From assembly GCF_963576675.1 (NCBI RefSeq), contig NC_088911.1:77777256-77841255 (forward strand): a DNA stretch of 64,000 bases, given 5' to 3'. The notes under the pieces were generated by a model that was not told the origin of the DNA, did not search any database, and saw only the letters and a list, made by a program, of their open reading frames with translations. Positions 20,909 to 32,425 of this stretch are shown here, in pieces (positions within the stretch are counted from its first letter, which is position 1; each line of letters begins with the position of its first letter). The translations under genes were made by a program, and so were the position numbers. The stretch is from Euphorbia lathyris. Lineage: Eukaryota > Streptophyta > Magnoliopsida > Malpighiales > Euphorbiaceae.

Positions 20909-23734
20909 TGTTAGACGAGGTGCCGCGGCCTAATCTCCCGGGCGGACCAGGGGGTGGACACCTCATGGCGACGTAAGCGGTGATTGGCGCTGAAAGCAAC
21001 CAATCGTGGAATCAAGCTGCTCGGCAGGACCGGAGCTCGGAGTATGGAAGAGTCGCCACCCACGAATGGGAAAATGAACACCGATCCCTTGCGGGAGACC
21101 GGTGAGGGTTTGGGAAACTTAGGTACGAGCCGAGAAGGCTAGCTCCTTTCCGGAGAAAGGCTACTAGGCACCCCGACATCGCCCGGTTATGAACCACCGG
21201 CCTCCTACTCAGCGTGTTAGGCGATAACGGACTAATCGCATATTTCTTTAAGTTTAAAATTCATTTGAAACCTTTTCTTTCTCGTTTTGAAAAACCATTT
21301 TGAGCATATATTATTGAAAGCCATTTTGGTAAAGAATCACCCATTTACATCAGTTCAAAATACATAGGAGAGAGAGAGGGAAGAGGAAAGAATTGATTTG
21401 TTTACAATATGATTTATGCTTCGTATTACACACTAACTCTAAACTAAACTCACTTCCCAAAAATGAGGTTGTTTACATGGTTTGTACCTCAATCGCCGTT
21501 GGAACGATTTAGGTACGTTTCAAAACCCCGTTTAATGACGTTCACTCGAATCGCCGTTGGAACGACTCGTGCTTTTGAAAATGTTGAGATAAAAGCTTTA
21601 ACAAGAAAACGTGATTAAACATACAAGTCGATTTATTTTGTTCAAAAACCATTTAGTCATGAAAACAATTCAAAAGCTCTATTATTTACAATTAAAAGCA
21701 ATTTTAATTACAAGGTTCGCTTAATCCGTCGTTGGAACGAATTAAGGTTTTAAAACGTGATGTTTTAAGAAATGGTTTAAAAAGGTCAAGAAAACGTTAT
21801 TTACATTTTAAGAATATCTAGAAAACTTTAAGTTTAAATAAGCAAATTAAACTCTCTTTTTGTGATTTCATTTTTCCCTTTTCACTCAATTAACCATTAC
21901 TTGAATACAATAATCAACAAATAATAAATTGAATCTCAAAGTCACCCAACCCAAATATACTTAAAGAATATATACCTATAGGAAATCCAAATGGAGAATA
22001 AATATACATATTTATACATATATGTAAAAATGGTAAAATAGTAATGATATATGTAGATCAAATATATGATAAGAAAAGTAATAATACATATATAGGTGAA
22101 AATAAGGATAAGGCTAATTAAAATACACTTTGATTTTTATTTAAGAAATAATGTAAAGATAGAAAATAAAATTCATAAATAAGTAAATCAACTCTAAATC
22201 AAAATAGTTTTGTACATAATAATATATAGAGGATAAACTCTAAATCAAATTGATGAAAATAAATGATATATAAACACATTAAATAAATATATGTACAAAA
22301 TATTTAAAAATAGCTTGCAAATATATATTACATAAATATACATATATATATAAAGGACCAAAAGTCTAAAAGTTGAGAAAGAGGGATCAAAACAGCATTT
22401 TTTACATTTCAGCAGCTTTACCGACGGAACATCCGTCGGTAAACAGCATTTACTGACAGAAAACGGAAAATTACAGAACTGCTCCAACTATTTCCAGATT
22501 TATTCAAAAGCTTTAAATTAGATCTATTCTATCGTTTTGCACTTCCGAACTACCAAAAATGGATCATAGTCTATAACGGAGGTTCCTAAAACGACGTTTT
22601 TATTTTAAAACGTTATTTTGAAATATTTTTAAAACTTATAATTACAACGTTTTTATTAATCCCGAACTACCTTTGAGTCGGATCACGGTTCGTATTGGGA
22701 TGTTAAAACGAGGTTTTTATTTTAAAATAAAACCGATCGTTTATCTAATACGAGACAAAAATTAAATAAATACGAAAAATTAAATAAAACGTGATAAATA
22801 AATAAATAAATAAATAAAATTATAACATAAAAATAAATAAATAAAATAAAATAAAATAAAACGAGTCTAGTCCTCGGATAATACCTAAAATTTTTCGGTG
22901 TTTTTTATATTTTTGATAAAATATTTAACTTTTTGGAGATTTTCAATTTTTAGGAAAAAAAATGTTTTCTCCCAAAAAAATCAACTTTCTCTCTCTAGAA
23001 AATGTTATAGTGTGAGAAGCTCTCCCAAATCCCCCCTCAAATGCATTGGGATCCGTGCCTTAAATAGGCAACGGATCCCGGAAGCTTTGGGCGACGCCCA
23101 AATAAAATTGGGCGTCGCCCAAAGCCGGTTGGGCGAACGCCCAACTTATGTTGGGCGAACGCCCAACTATCGTTGGGCGTACGTCCAACTTCAGTTGGGC
23201 ACGCGCAATATTGGGATCCGTGCCTTAAATAGGCAACGGATCCCGGAAGCTTTGGGCGACGCCTAAATAAAATTGGGCGTCGCCCAAAGCTGGTTGGGCG
23301 AACGCCCAACTTCAGTTGGGCGCGCGCGCCCAACTGACGTTGGGTGTTCGCCCAACGTCGATGGGCGCTCGCCCAGCGGCTGCCGGGCGCGCTCGCCCAG
23401 CGGCCATCGGGCGTGCGCCTCGCGCTGTCGAGCGCACGCGTCCCACGGTCGTCGAGCGCGCGCTCCGCGCTGCCGGGCATGCGCACCCAATGGACGTCGA
23501 GCGTGCGCCCCGCGCTGCCGGGCGTGTGTCCAACTGTCGTCGGACACGCGTCGTCTACCGCTAGGCGCTCGCACCACGTTGCTGAGCACTCGCGAGCCGT
23601 CCACTTGACGACCGCGACTCACAATAACTTTTCTTTTCTTATTATATATTTTTGTTTTAAAACTTTCGGAATCAACCGCTTTGACCGTCTTGTTTACAGG
23701 TTTTCGTCACAGGTCCTCCGACTCGGTGTCTACA
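20909..23734 (-). repeat. Tat2 5' LTR, with internal tandem duplication
   Basis: This 2826-bp LTR matches 5946-8697. It lacks about 50 bp near 22888 that the other LTR has. It carries a tandem duplication with a 165-bp period: TTGGGATCCGTGCC occurs at 23046 and 23211, so the TATA-like inverted repeat and the first palindromes are present twice. The GC-rich palindrome block extends to about 23590. ORFs across it are repeat artefacts. Confidence 0.92.
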
Positions 23735-24100
23735 AGTGTTATCTGAATATTGTGAGCCGGATGTACATGTGTTGAGGTATATGAGTACGTGAGTTGAGTT
23801 TAACTCCTCCGTAGCACAGATGATTGTATTCTGAATTTAGTGAGTCAGGATACAGATTGGGCCCAAGGACCATTTTATATATATTATCTAAGTATAGTAG
23901 GGCCCTTACTTACTGAAATAAGTATTAATATAATAAGTGAAACAAGTGAATATCTTTCCATATTGAAAATTCTAACTTGGTAATGATGATATACTTTGAT
24001 CTGTGTTCTTTACATTACTTTGTATACATATATGCATAATATGTTTATTGAGTAGGCAGCTCATCCTTTGCCAATATATTTTTACAAGTTAGGTGGAGTT

Positions 24101-25234
24101 TGTTGAAACACATTTCCACAAGATTTTGATTTGACAAAATCATCCATGATTAAGAGGCAATTAAATTTAAATGCTTTGATTTAATTATACTAATGTGTTT
24201 GTTCAATATTGAGTGCAAAAATATATATAAAGTTAAACAGGACAAAAGTCAGCATAAGCCAAGCTGAGTTGAATGGAACTCAGCATGAAAGAATAGAAGC
24301 TGAGTGGAGTAGAACTTAGCATCAGAAGCTTCCTTCAAAGTTGCCAGAACGAAGCTGACTAAATTAGAAGACTCCTTCAGAATTATACAAACATAACGAA
24401 GCTGACTAAGAAGGAACTCAGCATGGAAGTTGAACATTCGAAGATAACGAATGAAGCTGAGTGACAGTCAGGACAACATGAAGGATCCGTTTACTAAAGG
24501 ACAAAGTCTGCCAATCTTCTGCACCAATAATTGAAGCCTCGAAAATACAAAGAAGACTAATTCCAAGAATTATGGGTCAATGGATTATTGGTAAAAGACA
24601 ACTGGCACAAAAAGACAAGTCTGATGCAAGAAGACAAAACCTGACGCCTGAAGAAACCAGAGGAAGGGAATGGCGGAACAGTCTGAAGCTGACCAGAAGA
24701 TGTTCCTTAAAAGAGCCGTTTTGGACACAACGGCTAAACCAATTCAAAATGATCCAGGATTAGATTTACATCTATAAAAGGACAATGATAGTTCTTGGAT
24801 CATTTGCCGAAGTATCAAAAGAAAATACAAGAGAGAAAATCTTGAAAGCACTCAAATACAAAAGATCTTACACCAACTTTTCTATTCTCTATGTAAATGC
24901 TAGATTGATTGTTTTGTAATCATCTAAAGTGTTCTTTACTTGAAAAAGAACAAATGTGTAATCAATAGGAATATTGAGAGTGTTGAGCTGAGTACTTGGT
25001 TATAAGTATTCAGTGGTAGAAAAATCTAAGTGCTGGGTTGTAGTACTTAGTAGGAGCTGAGTAGACGAATAGAGGACGTACTCTTGCATACTCACTGCCT
25101 TGTAAAGGGTTTGTGCTCTACCTTGAAAGAGCTCAGTATTGAATTGAAAATCCCAGGAGGAACTGGGGACTGGACGTAGGCAGAGAGGCCGAACCAGGAT
25201 AAGTCGTGCTGAGTAACTTCTAAACTCTTTCTCT

Positions 25235-25306
<72 letters not shown>

Positions 25307-25591
25307 ATGTGTTGTTTGTTATATTTACTCAGCTTATAAATTGTTAAAACTGAAACTGAGTAAATCTAAATGCTAAGTTGGAAGCTGACCTCTCAAGTGT
25401 CAATTCCTAACTCTCAAGTCAAGCAGTCTTAGTCAGCATAGAACTAAAACTGTCTGACTAATCATTCACCCGTGCTGACCAACACGCTGAGTTAATAAAC
25501 TCTTAAAATAACATTAAGTCAGTTTCATTAAAGTCAAAAAAGTTACATTAGTTCCTATCCCCTCCTTGGAACTAATTACTAGGGACCAACA
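24101..25591 (+). mobile_element. Solo LTR, Sirevirus-type copia
   Basis: It begins TGTTGAAACACATTTCCACA and ends GGGACCAACA, like the LTRs of the copia element at 52571. GAGTT flanks both sides (24096-24100 and 25592-25596), a perfect 5-bp target duplication. A TATA box CTATAAAAGG is near 24771. Length is 1491 bp against 1339 bp for the related LTR, partly from a (TA)n(TG)n tract. No internal genes remain, so it is a solo LTR. Confidence 0.88.
25236..25305. repeat. (TA)n(TG)n microsatellite
   Basis: About 19 TA units pass directly into about 15 TG units, inside the solo LTR. Confidence 0.95.
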
Positions 25592-25654
25592 GAGTTCTTC
25601 TTGTTTAAGGTTGCACCAGCAGTGTTAGTCTATTCTCGCCTAGGCATTTTGGAG

Positions 25655-25937
25655 TATTTTGATGTACTTTATACCGAAGATCTTTTGATGGACCTTGGTT
25701 AAAATGTGTTGGATTCGAAGAAGGGAAGTTGATTTTGCAAGAAATTCATGAAGGCATGTGTGGACCTCAAGAGGGCAGAGATGATTTGGCTTAAAAAACC
25801 CAGATACAAGGTTTCTACTGGCCGGAAATGGCCAAGGACGTAGCTGAATTTGTGTAGAAATGTTCGGTGTGAGAATCTTTTGTTCAATCACCAGCGGTCG
25901 CTATGATAGTAATCCAGCCAGCCTAGCCATTTGCAAC
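25655..25937 (+). pseudogene. pol: Tat1 integrase, zinc-finger part
   Basis: This reads YRRSFDGPWLKC, LILQEIHEGMCGP, then GFYWPEMAKDVAEFV and a damaged zinc-binding Cys region. Stops occur where relatives have Trp, Gln or Arg. It ends at the sequence for P-F-A just before the core and is cut by the next LTR; the core resumes at 27554. Confidence 0.8.
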
Positions 25938-27548
25938 TGATAGCTCCCTATTGTATAGAGTTTTTTAGGATTAATTTAGATTGTTTTAATTAGCTTTTAG
26001 TTAAGTTTTTGTATTAATTTGATAGTTTTTAGTTAAATTTAGTATTTTCCATTATTTATGGCATTATCAGTGTTTTCAGGGATTTCCAGGGACTATTCGA
26101 GCATTTTCGAACCAGACCAAAGCCCATTGGAGCATTTCCGGACTATTCAGGGACCATCGGAGCACTTTTGGGATTCATCAGGGACCATTAGAGCATCTTT
26201 CGGAAGCCGATGGACCTAAACAGACAAAAGCCGGAACAAAATCGCCCCAACTGGGACCTGTCTCGTCGAGACATTACTTGTCTCGTCATGACAGGCCCTC
26301 GTCTCGTCGAGACACTCCTTGTCTCGACGAGACGAGGCGGGGAAAGGCGCACCAGCGCCTTCCCCCTTACTGAAATCTGCGGATTTGGGCTCTAGAGCCC
26401 ACTAAAACATTATGTAATTGTCCTTTTTACCCTTGTTTCATTAGGGTTTCTCCCTAACTCTATAAATAGGGATATATCTCTTGTGTTGAGGGAGAGCCGT
26501 CACAATGTAGACAAATTAAATTTAGCTTTTAGTTTATCTTTAATTTCCAGCTTTCTAGATTAGATTTATTTCTGCTTTTCTTTTATTGAAGATCAATTGA
26601 TGGGAGAGGCGCTTTATCTTCTGTTTTTGTAATCGGATAAGACAAACGAGTTATAGATTTCTCTCTTTCCCTTTTATTTTTTACCTTTATATTTAATTGA
26701 AGATGTTTTCCATTGTTCCCAATTGCCTCCCTATTATCTGATTAAGTTTGTCTATGAACTAATCCCCATCCAATCTGGGATGGAGATGAAATTGATTATA
26801 TGATTATGTATGATTAGGGACCTAGGGCTTATGTGTTTATCTTTAATTGGTCAGATTATACATGCTTAATGCCTTGAAATTGCCATGAATAGGATTATTG
26901 TTAGAATGAGACTCGATGACGATCAATTAGCCTGTTTTGTATATATGTTTGTGCCTAATGCCTATAACGTGACAAAGATAGGATTATAGATAGATAAGAA
27001 CTTGACCATGGAATTATCTATGTTGAACTTGTATGATCCCACCTCGCTAGAGACCACTAGGAGTGCGGCTTCGTGACTGGGCTACGGCTTTAGTCTCAAT
27101 TGCCAAGGAACCTACTGCTTTACATGCCCTAAGTTATATGCCTAATCAAGCCGTTAGCTGAATGCATGTGAATCAGTTAGATAAATCTTGATCACATTTG
27201 TCTTTCTCATTAGGGTAATTACCGTCAATCACTAGTAAAACATAAATCTGAACTCCCTAAACCCATACATAAGATTTAATCAAAGGATTCCTCATCTTAG
27301 ATTGTCTCTTTCATTAATTCATCTTCTACCCTGTTAATTGTTCACTTTATTTTGTTATGTTATAGTTTTAATTCATTTAGTTAATTATTCAAAACCCAAA
27401 CTATTATTCAACCCTCTAAATAATTAGATCAACCTAATTAGATTTACTAATTATAGCAAATAGTCTTTGTGGTTCGATCTCGTGCTTAGCACATTATTGT
27501 GATAGGATACACTTGTCCTATTAACTACCATATATTTTGCGAGCATCG
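25938..27548 (+). mobile_element. Solo LTR, Athila-like gypsy type, inserted in Tat1 integrase
   Basis: It begins TGATAGCTCCC and ends TTTTGCGAGCATCG (ancestral CA probably mutated). GCAAC (25933-25937) and ACAAC (27549-27553) form a target duplication with one change, and removing the LTR rejoins integrase at the Thr before WGIDIVG. TATAAATAG is at 26461-26469, with palindromes upstream. The end sequence resembles elements that use a tRNA-Asp primer site, hence Athila-like. No genes inside. Confidence 0.72.
26259..26334. repeat. Array of GTCTCG-N-CGAGAC palindromes
   Basis: GTCTCG starts at 26260, 26280, 26301 and 26321, a 20-21 bp spacing. Three copies are perfect around one central base (T, T, A); the second is damaged on its right arm. 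The array ends about 125 bp before the TATA box at 26461. Confidence 0.9.
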
Positions 27549-27553
27549 ACAAC

Positions 27554-28370
27554 ATGGGGGATCGACATTGTAGGTGTCTTTCCAACGGCCAAAGGCTATA
27601 AGAAATTTTTAATTATGGTTGTGGGTAGAGGCCGAAGCAGTTGCAACTATCACTTCAGCATAGATCATCTCTTTTATGGACAAAATGATCATTTTTCGAT
27701 TTGGAATTACATATATAATTATCACTGACAATGGTAAACAGTTTGACTATAACGCCTTTCAATCGTATTGTGAGAGCCTACACATCAAGCTTCGGTTTAC
27801 TTCAGTCGCCCATCCACAAATTAATAGGACGACTGAAGTCACAAACCGAACAATTGTTCATGGTTTGAAGAAGAGATTAGGGAAAGCCAAAGGATCTTTG
27901 GTGGAACAACTCCAACATGTCTTATAGGCATATAGAACCACCCCAACGACAACTATGGGAGAAACACCTTTTTCTCTAACATACGGAGCCGAAGCCTTCA
28001 TCCCTGTGGAAATTGGAGTACTCATCCATAGAGCAACTTATTACTCTGAGGATGGGCATGAAGATGGTATGTGTGGAAAACTGGATTTTTTGGAAGAGCG
28101 AAGGGAGCAGGCTTCGATCAAAATGGCTGCTTACAAGCAAAGAATTAAAGCCACTCATGACAAAAGAGTTCAGCCTCATCAGTTCTTTCAAAGGGACTTG
28201 ATGATGAGAAATTCCAAAGCCTCCCAATCTATAGAAGCCAAAGGTAAACTTAGCAGAAATTGGGAAGGTCCTTTTCAAATTGATGAATGTGTTGGCACAC
28301 ACACATATAGACTTCGGAAACTGACTGGCAGATCAAATGCCAGAACTTAGAACACAATGTCATTGAGAAA
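27554..28370 (+). pseudogene. pol: Tat1 integrase core and C-terminal part
   Basis: The catalytic core shows Asp in WGIDIVG, Asp in IITDNGKQF and Glu in NRTTEVTNRTI. A frameshift lies near 27670 within the core and a TAG at 27925 precedes AYRTTPTTT. The C-terminal part (TPFSLTYGAEAFIPVEIG ... NWEGPFQIDE) closes near 28348. It is the direct continuation of 25655-25937 once the Athila-like LTR is removed. Confidence 0.85.
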
Positions 28371-28679
28371 TTTTTATCAGTAAACCTACCCTTCAGTAGT
28401 ATGTAATTTCTTCATTCAGATAAACCTACCTTTCAGTAGTCTAACTTTTGTAAATCCTGCTTTTTTAGCAGTCAAAAGCAATAAAATACAATTTTCTTAT
28501 TTTAACATCTTATTTGGAATCCTTTTTTATTATATTAAAGACTAATCATATACATGCTAAAAGGATTCTAGTCACAATCATTAAGTCGAAACATTCTAAA
28601 AAGATACTAAATTTTATCCAAACATTCACATAGCTAAATAAACAAGTAAATTTTTATAACTAAAAATGCGTCACTTCAG
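28371..28679. other. Tat1 spacer with short duplications
   Basis: AAACCTACC(C/T)TTCAGTAGT occurs twice near 28381-28440. The remainder is AT-rich without a gene and separates integrase from the end of the antisense ORF. Confidence 0.5.
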
Positions 28680-28738
28680 GCGGAGCATTCAACACTTCAG
28701 CTACGGCACTTCAGGCGGAGCATTCAACACTTCAGCTA
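28671..28738. repeat. Two copies of a 34-bp direct repeat
   Basis: CACTTCAGGCGGAGCATTCA with a following ACACTTCAGCTAC is present twice in tandem at the C-terminal end of the Tat1 antisense ORF. Confidence 0.85.
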
Positions 28739-29738
28739 CAGCTGAGTTGGATGAGCCTTTTGATGCTGCGGCCTTCGCTGCTTTTTCAGCTTTCATTTTC
28801 TTAAGACGAGCTATGATTTGATCATGAAGAGTAGACATTGATCAGAATTACCAGCGACAAAGAAGAAAAAACGAAAACCAAAAGAATGCAAGTAAATCTA
28901 CCTTCTATAGCAGCAAACTCCTTAGACCCCAGATATGCAACTTCTTTAGTTATCCTAAAGAATCATGTGTATCCTTCCATTTGGATAACATTTATCATAT
29001 CTTGGTACTCCCATGGAAGTGTGTAAGCACTGATCCGTTCGACATCCACTATTTCTTCGGGGCTTAACGCTCTCTCAAGTTTCCATGAGCTTTTTTCTAT
29101 AGGATTTTCATTCCATTTGGTGGTGAAGGGAAACCCCTGAACATAGGGATTGTCCATTTCAACCCCATTTGGCTCTATCTAGAACCACTTCATTTTGAAG
29201 TCTTTAATGCTTTGGACCTTTTTTCCAAAAAAGGTCGTCTTCGGCCAGAAATGATCCAGTAAACCATATACTGTTTTCTTTGTTGGATGCCAGAAACTTC
29301 AAAAAAAAAGGTCTAGTCAACTCTACATCAAGATCACTGCAAACTTTATCAAATCTGAGAAGTTCTACCCAGGCATTGAGAGTAATTTGGAAAGGGCAAA
29401 GATTAAATTTAGTTAGCACGGCCCACAATACCTACGACCAGTGCAAATCTCATCTCCCACTCCATGTACTGGGTAAATAATCCAAATTTGGTGGAGGAGT
29501 GGGGGAGATGGGTCCTTTCATTACTCTCAGAAAGTGAAATAGTCATTCAGTGGAGCCAAACGTTTTGTTCTTTAATGGCTCTAAGGTGAAATGCAGTTAA
29601 AGTGGATAGTTGCTCAGGAACTCTAGGGTTAATTTTGCGAGGCTTTGTAATTTTCTCAACACCATCAGCATCAGTATAGGCAGGTTGTTTGTTAGCACGA
29701 ACCTTCTTGGGAACGTTTTTAAATGACTGGGGAGCCAT
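28680..29738 (-). pseudogene. Tat1 antisense extra ORF (gypsy-type transposon protein, Transposase_28-like)
   Basis: Start MAPQSFKNVPKKV at 29738, opposite to Tat1 pol and between integrase and the 3' LTR. Pieces in different frames are 29547-29738, 29204-29428 and 28963-29157, then a Lys/Ala-rich end (ARLKKMKAESAAKAAASK near 28830-28740). Patterns such as FQITLNAWVELLRFD and WFTGSFLAEDDLFWKK recall the plant family named putative gypsy-type transposon (PF04195). At least two frameshifts and one stop break it. No activity is known. The family call is from memory. Confidence 0.5.
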
Positions 29739-29784
29739 TTAAATGCAAAAAGAGAAGGAATTTAAACAAAAAAAAGTCAATAAC

Positions 29785-29836
29785 TTATAAGTTTCAACAA
29801 TGGAAGAATCGCAAATGCATGAAGCAGATGACATCA
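29785..29836 (-). promoter_or_regulatory. Candidate promoter of the Tat1 antisense ORF
   Basis: TTATAA is at 29785-29790, 47 bp before the antisense ATG at 29738, and TGACATCA (plus-strand reading) is at 29829-29836, about 40 bp further upstream. The same motif is arrayed upstream of the Tat2 antisense gene. Confidence 0.45.
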
Positions 29837-29894
29837 TTAGGGCCAGGCTTGTCTATTAAATGCTCTAATCGATGAAGCCCTAAAGAACTTCATT

Positions 29895-30430
29895 ATGAAA
29901 CTAGGAGGGCATCTGATACGGTAATAGTTGAATGGGTTAGGTTAAGGCCTGAATCTAACATTTGGGCCCAAGCCCATGAAATGATACATTCGGTTATGGA
30001 ATGGATGAATAAAGTTGCGGTTGGGAGCTGCCTCAAAGGACACGTGGACCAATAATCACTCTGGATCTAAAGACATGCTCCCCTAACTCATATCTGACAC
30101 GAAACGGAAAGATAGGGTCTGAAGACCAATCAAACGTTGTCATGTGTCCAGGTACACACTTTGTTGCCTATAAATATCTTGGGAATCAGAGGTAAAGGTA
30201 CGTAATCACATATACATTCTTTCTTGCTTAAATATTTTTAGGTTACTTAATACTTCCTCAAGTATTCTTCCGAGTTAAGTATCGAAAGGGTTCGCTGGTC
30301 CTCCGACCCTTTTCTGACGGTTGATATCATTTCAGGTCATTGGAAATAGCTAAGTGACAGGTTGTAGAAAGGAAGACATCATAATGTGTACTTTCAGAAT
30401 TCCTTGTTGGCGGTCCAAATTCCGACGTTT
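29895..30430 (+). repeat. Tat1 polypurine tract and 3' LTR (right end approximate)
   Basis: ACTAGGAGGGCATC precedes TGATACGGTAATAG (LTR start about 29912). CCTATAAATATC at about 30170 is a TATA box, and a CT-rich transcription-start-like region follows. The LTR probably ends near CCAAATTCCGACG (about 30421). The partner LTR is outside the window, so the end cannot be fixed. Confidence 0.5.
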
Positions 30431-30960
30431 TGTACCTCAAAAAATTCATCAGAAATGACTAGCTAAATGTAACCATTTTATTTCTCATTTTGTGTTTTCT
30501 TTTCTTTTTATTCTTTTTCTGTTTTATATTTAAATTTCATTTTATTTTTCTGAAGGTTATAGTATAAATATAACGTATACTATTTGATTGAGTAAAATGA
30601 AAAAATAAAAATTACCTCAACAAAATGCAAATATGAAAATAATAACAATAATAATTAAACAATGAAAAAGAGAGTTCGTGGTGAATATTTGTTTTGGGGT
30701 TGACAAGAAAATCATAGATTGGAGAAAATAATTATCAAAATACTAATAGTAGTGGACCATGGATACAAAAATAATAGAAAGTTGAATTGGACATACATAG
30801 GTTAAACAATCTCCAACAGTTCATCTACATTGTGATGCTATTCGCCACTTTAAAAAGTAAAGTTCAATTTGGCCCAAAACTAAGCATTCAAATTCAGTTT
30901 AGTATCAATTCTATTCTGAAACTAACAATATTTAATAAATTTTATTTTAAAAAAACATTC
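30431..30960. other. AT-rich noncoding stretch
   Basis: No gene, long repeat or RNA is recognisable. It consists of AT-rich sequence with A runs and a TTTCTTTTCTTTTTATTC tract. Confidence 0.5.
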
Positions 30961-31024
30961 AATAAATTAACTTAATTTTTTTTTGGTAGGGAAGAAAGGA
31001 AAAACAAACAAACACAAGAAACGC

Positions 31025-32425
31025 TCAACCCGGGATCAGTCTAGGAAAACTGACTCCCACCACATCCTCCAAAATGAAAGAGGAGATGAAGACCGGAGGA
31101 GAAGAAAATGTAGAAAGGCCCAACAAACTAGAGTGTCCTTCCAACGCCAGACGGTCCGCAACGCGGTTCTGCTCCCTATAAATATGAGCAAACCTAATCG
31201 AATCAAAGGAGGAACTAATCCTTTTAATGCCTTTAATAATAGTCAGGCTATTTCTGCAAACAGCATTGCCCTCAGCAATCATTTTAACCGCATCCTGGTT
31301 ATCAGATTCCACCAGAAGCTTCCTCACCCCAAGATTCTTAGCAAGCTTCAGGCCAGAGAGGATCCCCCAAAGCTCTACAGAAAAGGAAGAGCCAATCCCC
31401 AAGTTCTGAGAGAAGCCAGAAATCCACTTGCCACCATCGTCACGAAGGACCCCTCCTGCGGTAATTCTCCCGTCTCTAAGACAAGAACCATCAAGGTTGA
31501 GTTTAACCATACCTTCACTTAGCCTACTACAGCCTAAAAGACTGACCTCCTTCCTCAGAACATCCCTAGCTAAGGGGACTTCAGAAAAACTCTCAATCAT
31601 GGTACTAATCTTCTTTGAAAAGAAATTAAGGATATTTGACTGATAGATCGCTCCTCCTCCAAAGATATCCTCGTTCCGCCATCTCCAAATCTGATAGCAA
31701 GCCACCACAAAAAGAAGAACACCTTGATCCCCAGGCAGAAGACTCCCTTTAATTCCATCAACAAACCAATCCTCTTCAGAATGGGCTAAAAAGGAAGGTA
31801 ACACATCCCTAGGGAGAATTCTCCTCCAAACCTCCTTACTTTTCTCACAATCCCTGAGAGCATGGCACAAAGTCTCCTCACACCCTCTGCATCTGCTACA
31901 GGCTCCAGACTCCACCAGGTGCCTCATTTTTCTGTCCGAATTAGTAAGCAACCTATTCCTAGCCCCAAGCCACAGGAAGCTCCTAATGCGGAACGGCACT
32001 TTCAAGGCCCAAATCGTTTTCCACACCCCAGGGGAGGAAGGATCCAAATCCTGATAGAACGCCTGATAAGCAGATTTACACGAATAGGTCCCATTGTTAG
32101 TCAGAGCCCAACAGTAACTATCCTTATCCTCAATTAGATTACTAATGTGAACACCTCTAATAGTAAGGAGCGTTTCAAGGCTGAGGTAGGAATCAAATTT
32201 ATCCCAAATCCACTCCCCCTCGGAGTCCACCACATCAGCGATCTTCCAGTCCTGACTATCCACTAGAGGCAAAGACGTACAAACCTCCAATAAAGGCTTC
32301 TCACCTATCCAAGTATCCTTCCAAAAACTGATGGACTTGCCATTACCCACATTCCACCCAATCCCAACACAAAATTCAGCAAAAATCGCACTAATGCCTT
32401 TCCAAAGAAAGGAACAATTAACCAC
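31025..32425 (-). pseudogene. LINE zf-RVT region and RNase H
   Basis: The zinc-binding reverse-transcriptase-associated part is WKTIWALKVPFRIRSFLWL ... CSRCRGCEETLCHALRDC. The RNase H follows: KLNLDGSC, VELWGILSGLKLAKNLG, VESDNQDAVKMI and IYREQNRVADRLALEG, so all four acidic positions appear present. The frame ends at 31025, close to the poly(A). It is reached from RT by a frameshift near 32450. Confidence 0.88.

Larger units (their letters stand above)
5946..23734 (-). mobile_element. Tat2: nearly complete Ty3/gypsy Tat-type retrotransposon
   Basis: On the minus strand the order is 5' LTR (23734-20909), primer site, ~1.9-kb leader, gag region (18973-16351), protease and G-patch, reverse transcriptase, RNase H, second RNase H, integrase (ending 11656), an antisense gene on the plus strand (9928-11135), a 39-bp tandem repeat, a purine-rich tract and the 3' LTR (8697-5946). 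The dual RNase H, the size, the tRNA-Arg-like primer site and the antisense extra ORF fit the Tat/Ogre group. Seven differences are visible in the first ~230 aligned LTR bases, so insertion is moderately old. Scattered stops and two or more frameshifts make it inactive. Confidence 0.93.
4550..25654 (+). mobile_element. Solo LTR, chromovirus (Tekay-like) type, opened by two later insertions
   Basis: LTR pieces are 4550-5945, 23735-24100 and 25592-25654. The start is TGTCATATCCC, a common gypsy LTR start. TATTT lies just before it (4545-4549) and again at 25655-25659, a candidate target duplication, and the Tat1 protein reading leaves and re-enters at those points. The right end reads GGAG rather than CA, so the terminus is either mutated or slightly misplaced. 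Tekay-like identity is from general resemblance only. It holds no protein reading that I can recognise; small ORFs here are chance. Confidence 0.55.
1..30430 (+). mobile_element. Tat1: old Ty3/gypsy Tat-type retrotransposon, split by nested insertions
   Basis: Fragments in one order and orientation form a single element: reverse transcriptase and RNase H (1-1125), second RNase H (3995-4549), integrase zinc finger (25655-25937), integrase core (27554-28370), an antisense ORF (28680-29738) and a 3' LTR from about 29912. At each gap the two protein halves join at or next to a short direct repeat: AGGGT/AGGGC, TATTT/TATTT and GCAAC/ACAAC. Two RNase H domains and an antisense ORF after integrase are known for the plant Tat lineage. 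The 5' part is outside the window. Many stops and frameshifts make it inactive. The right end (about 30430) is approximate because I found no partner LTR. Confidence 0.8.

Noticed and set aside
31227..32137. Plus-strand ORFs across the LINE
   Set aside because: They are shadows of the minus-strand zinc region and RNase H.
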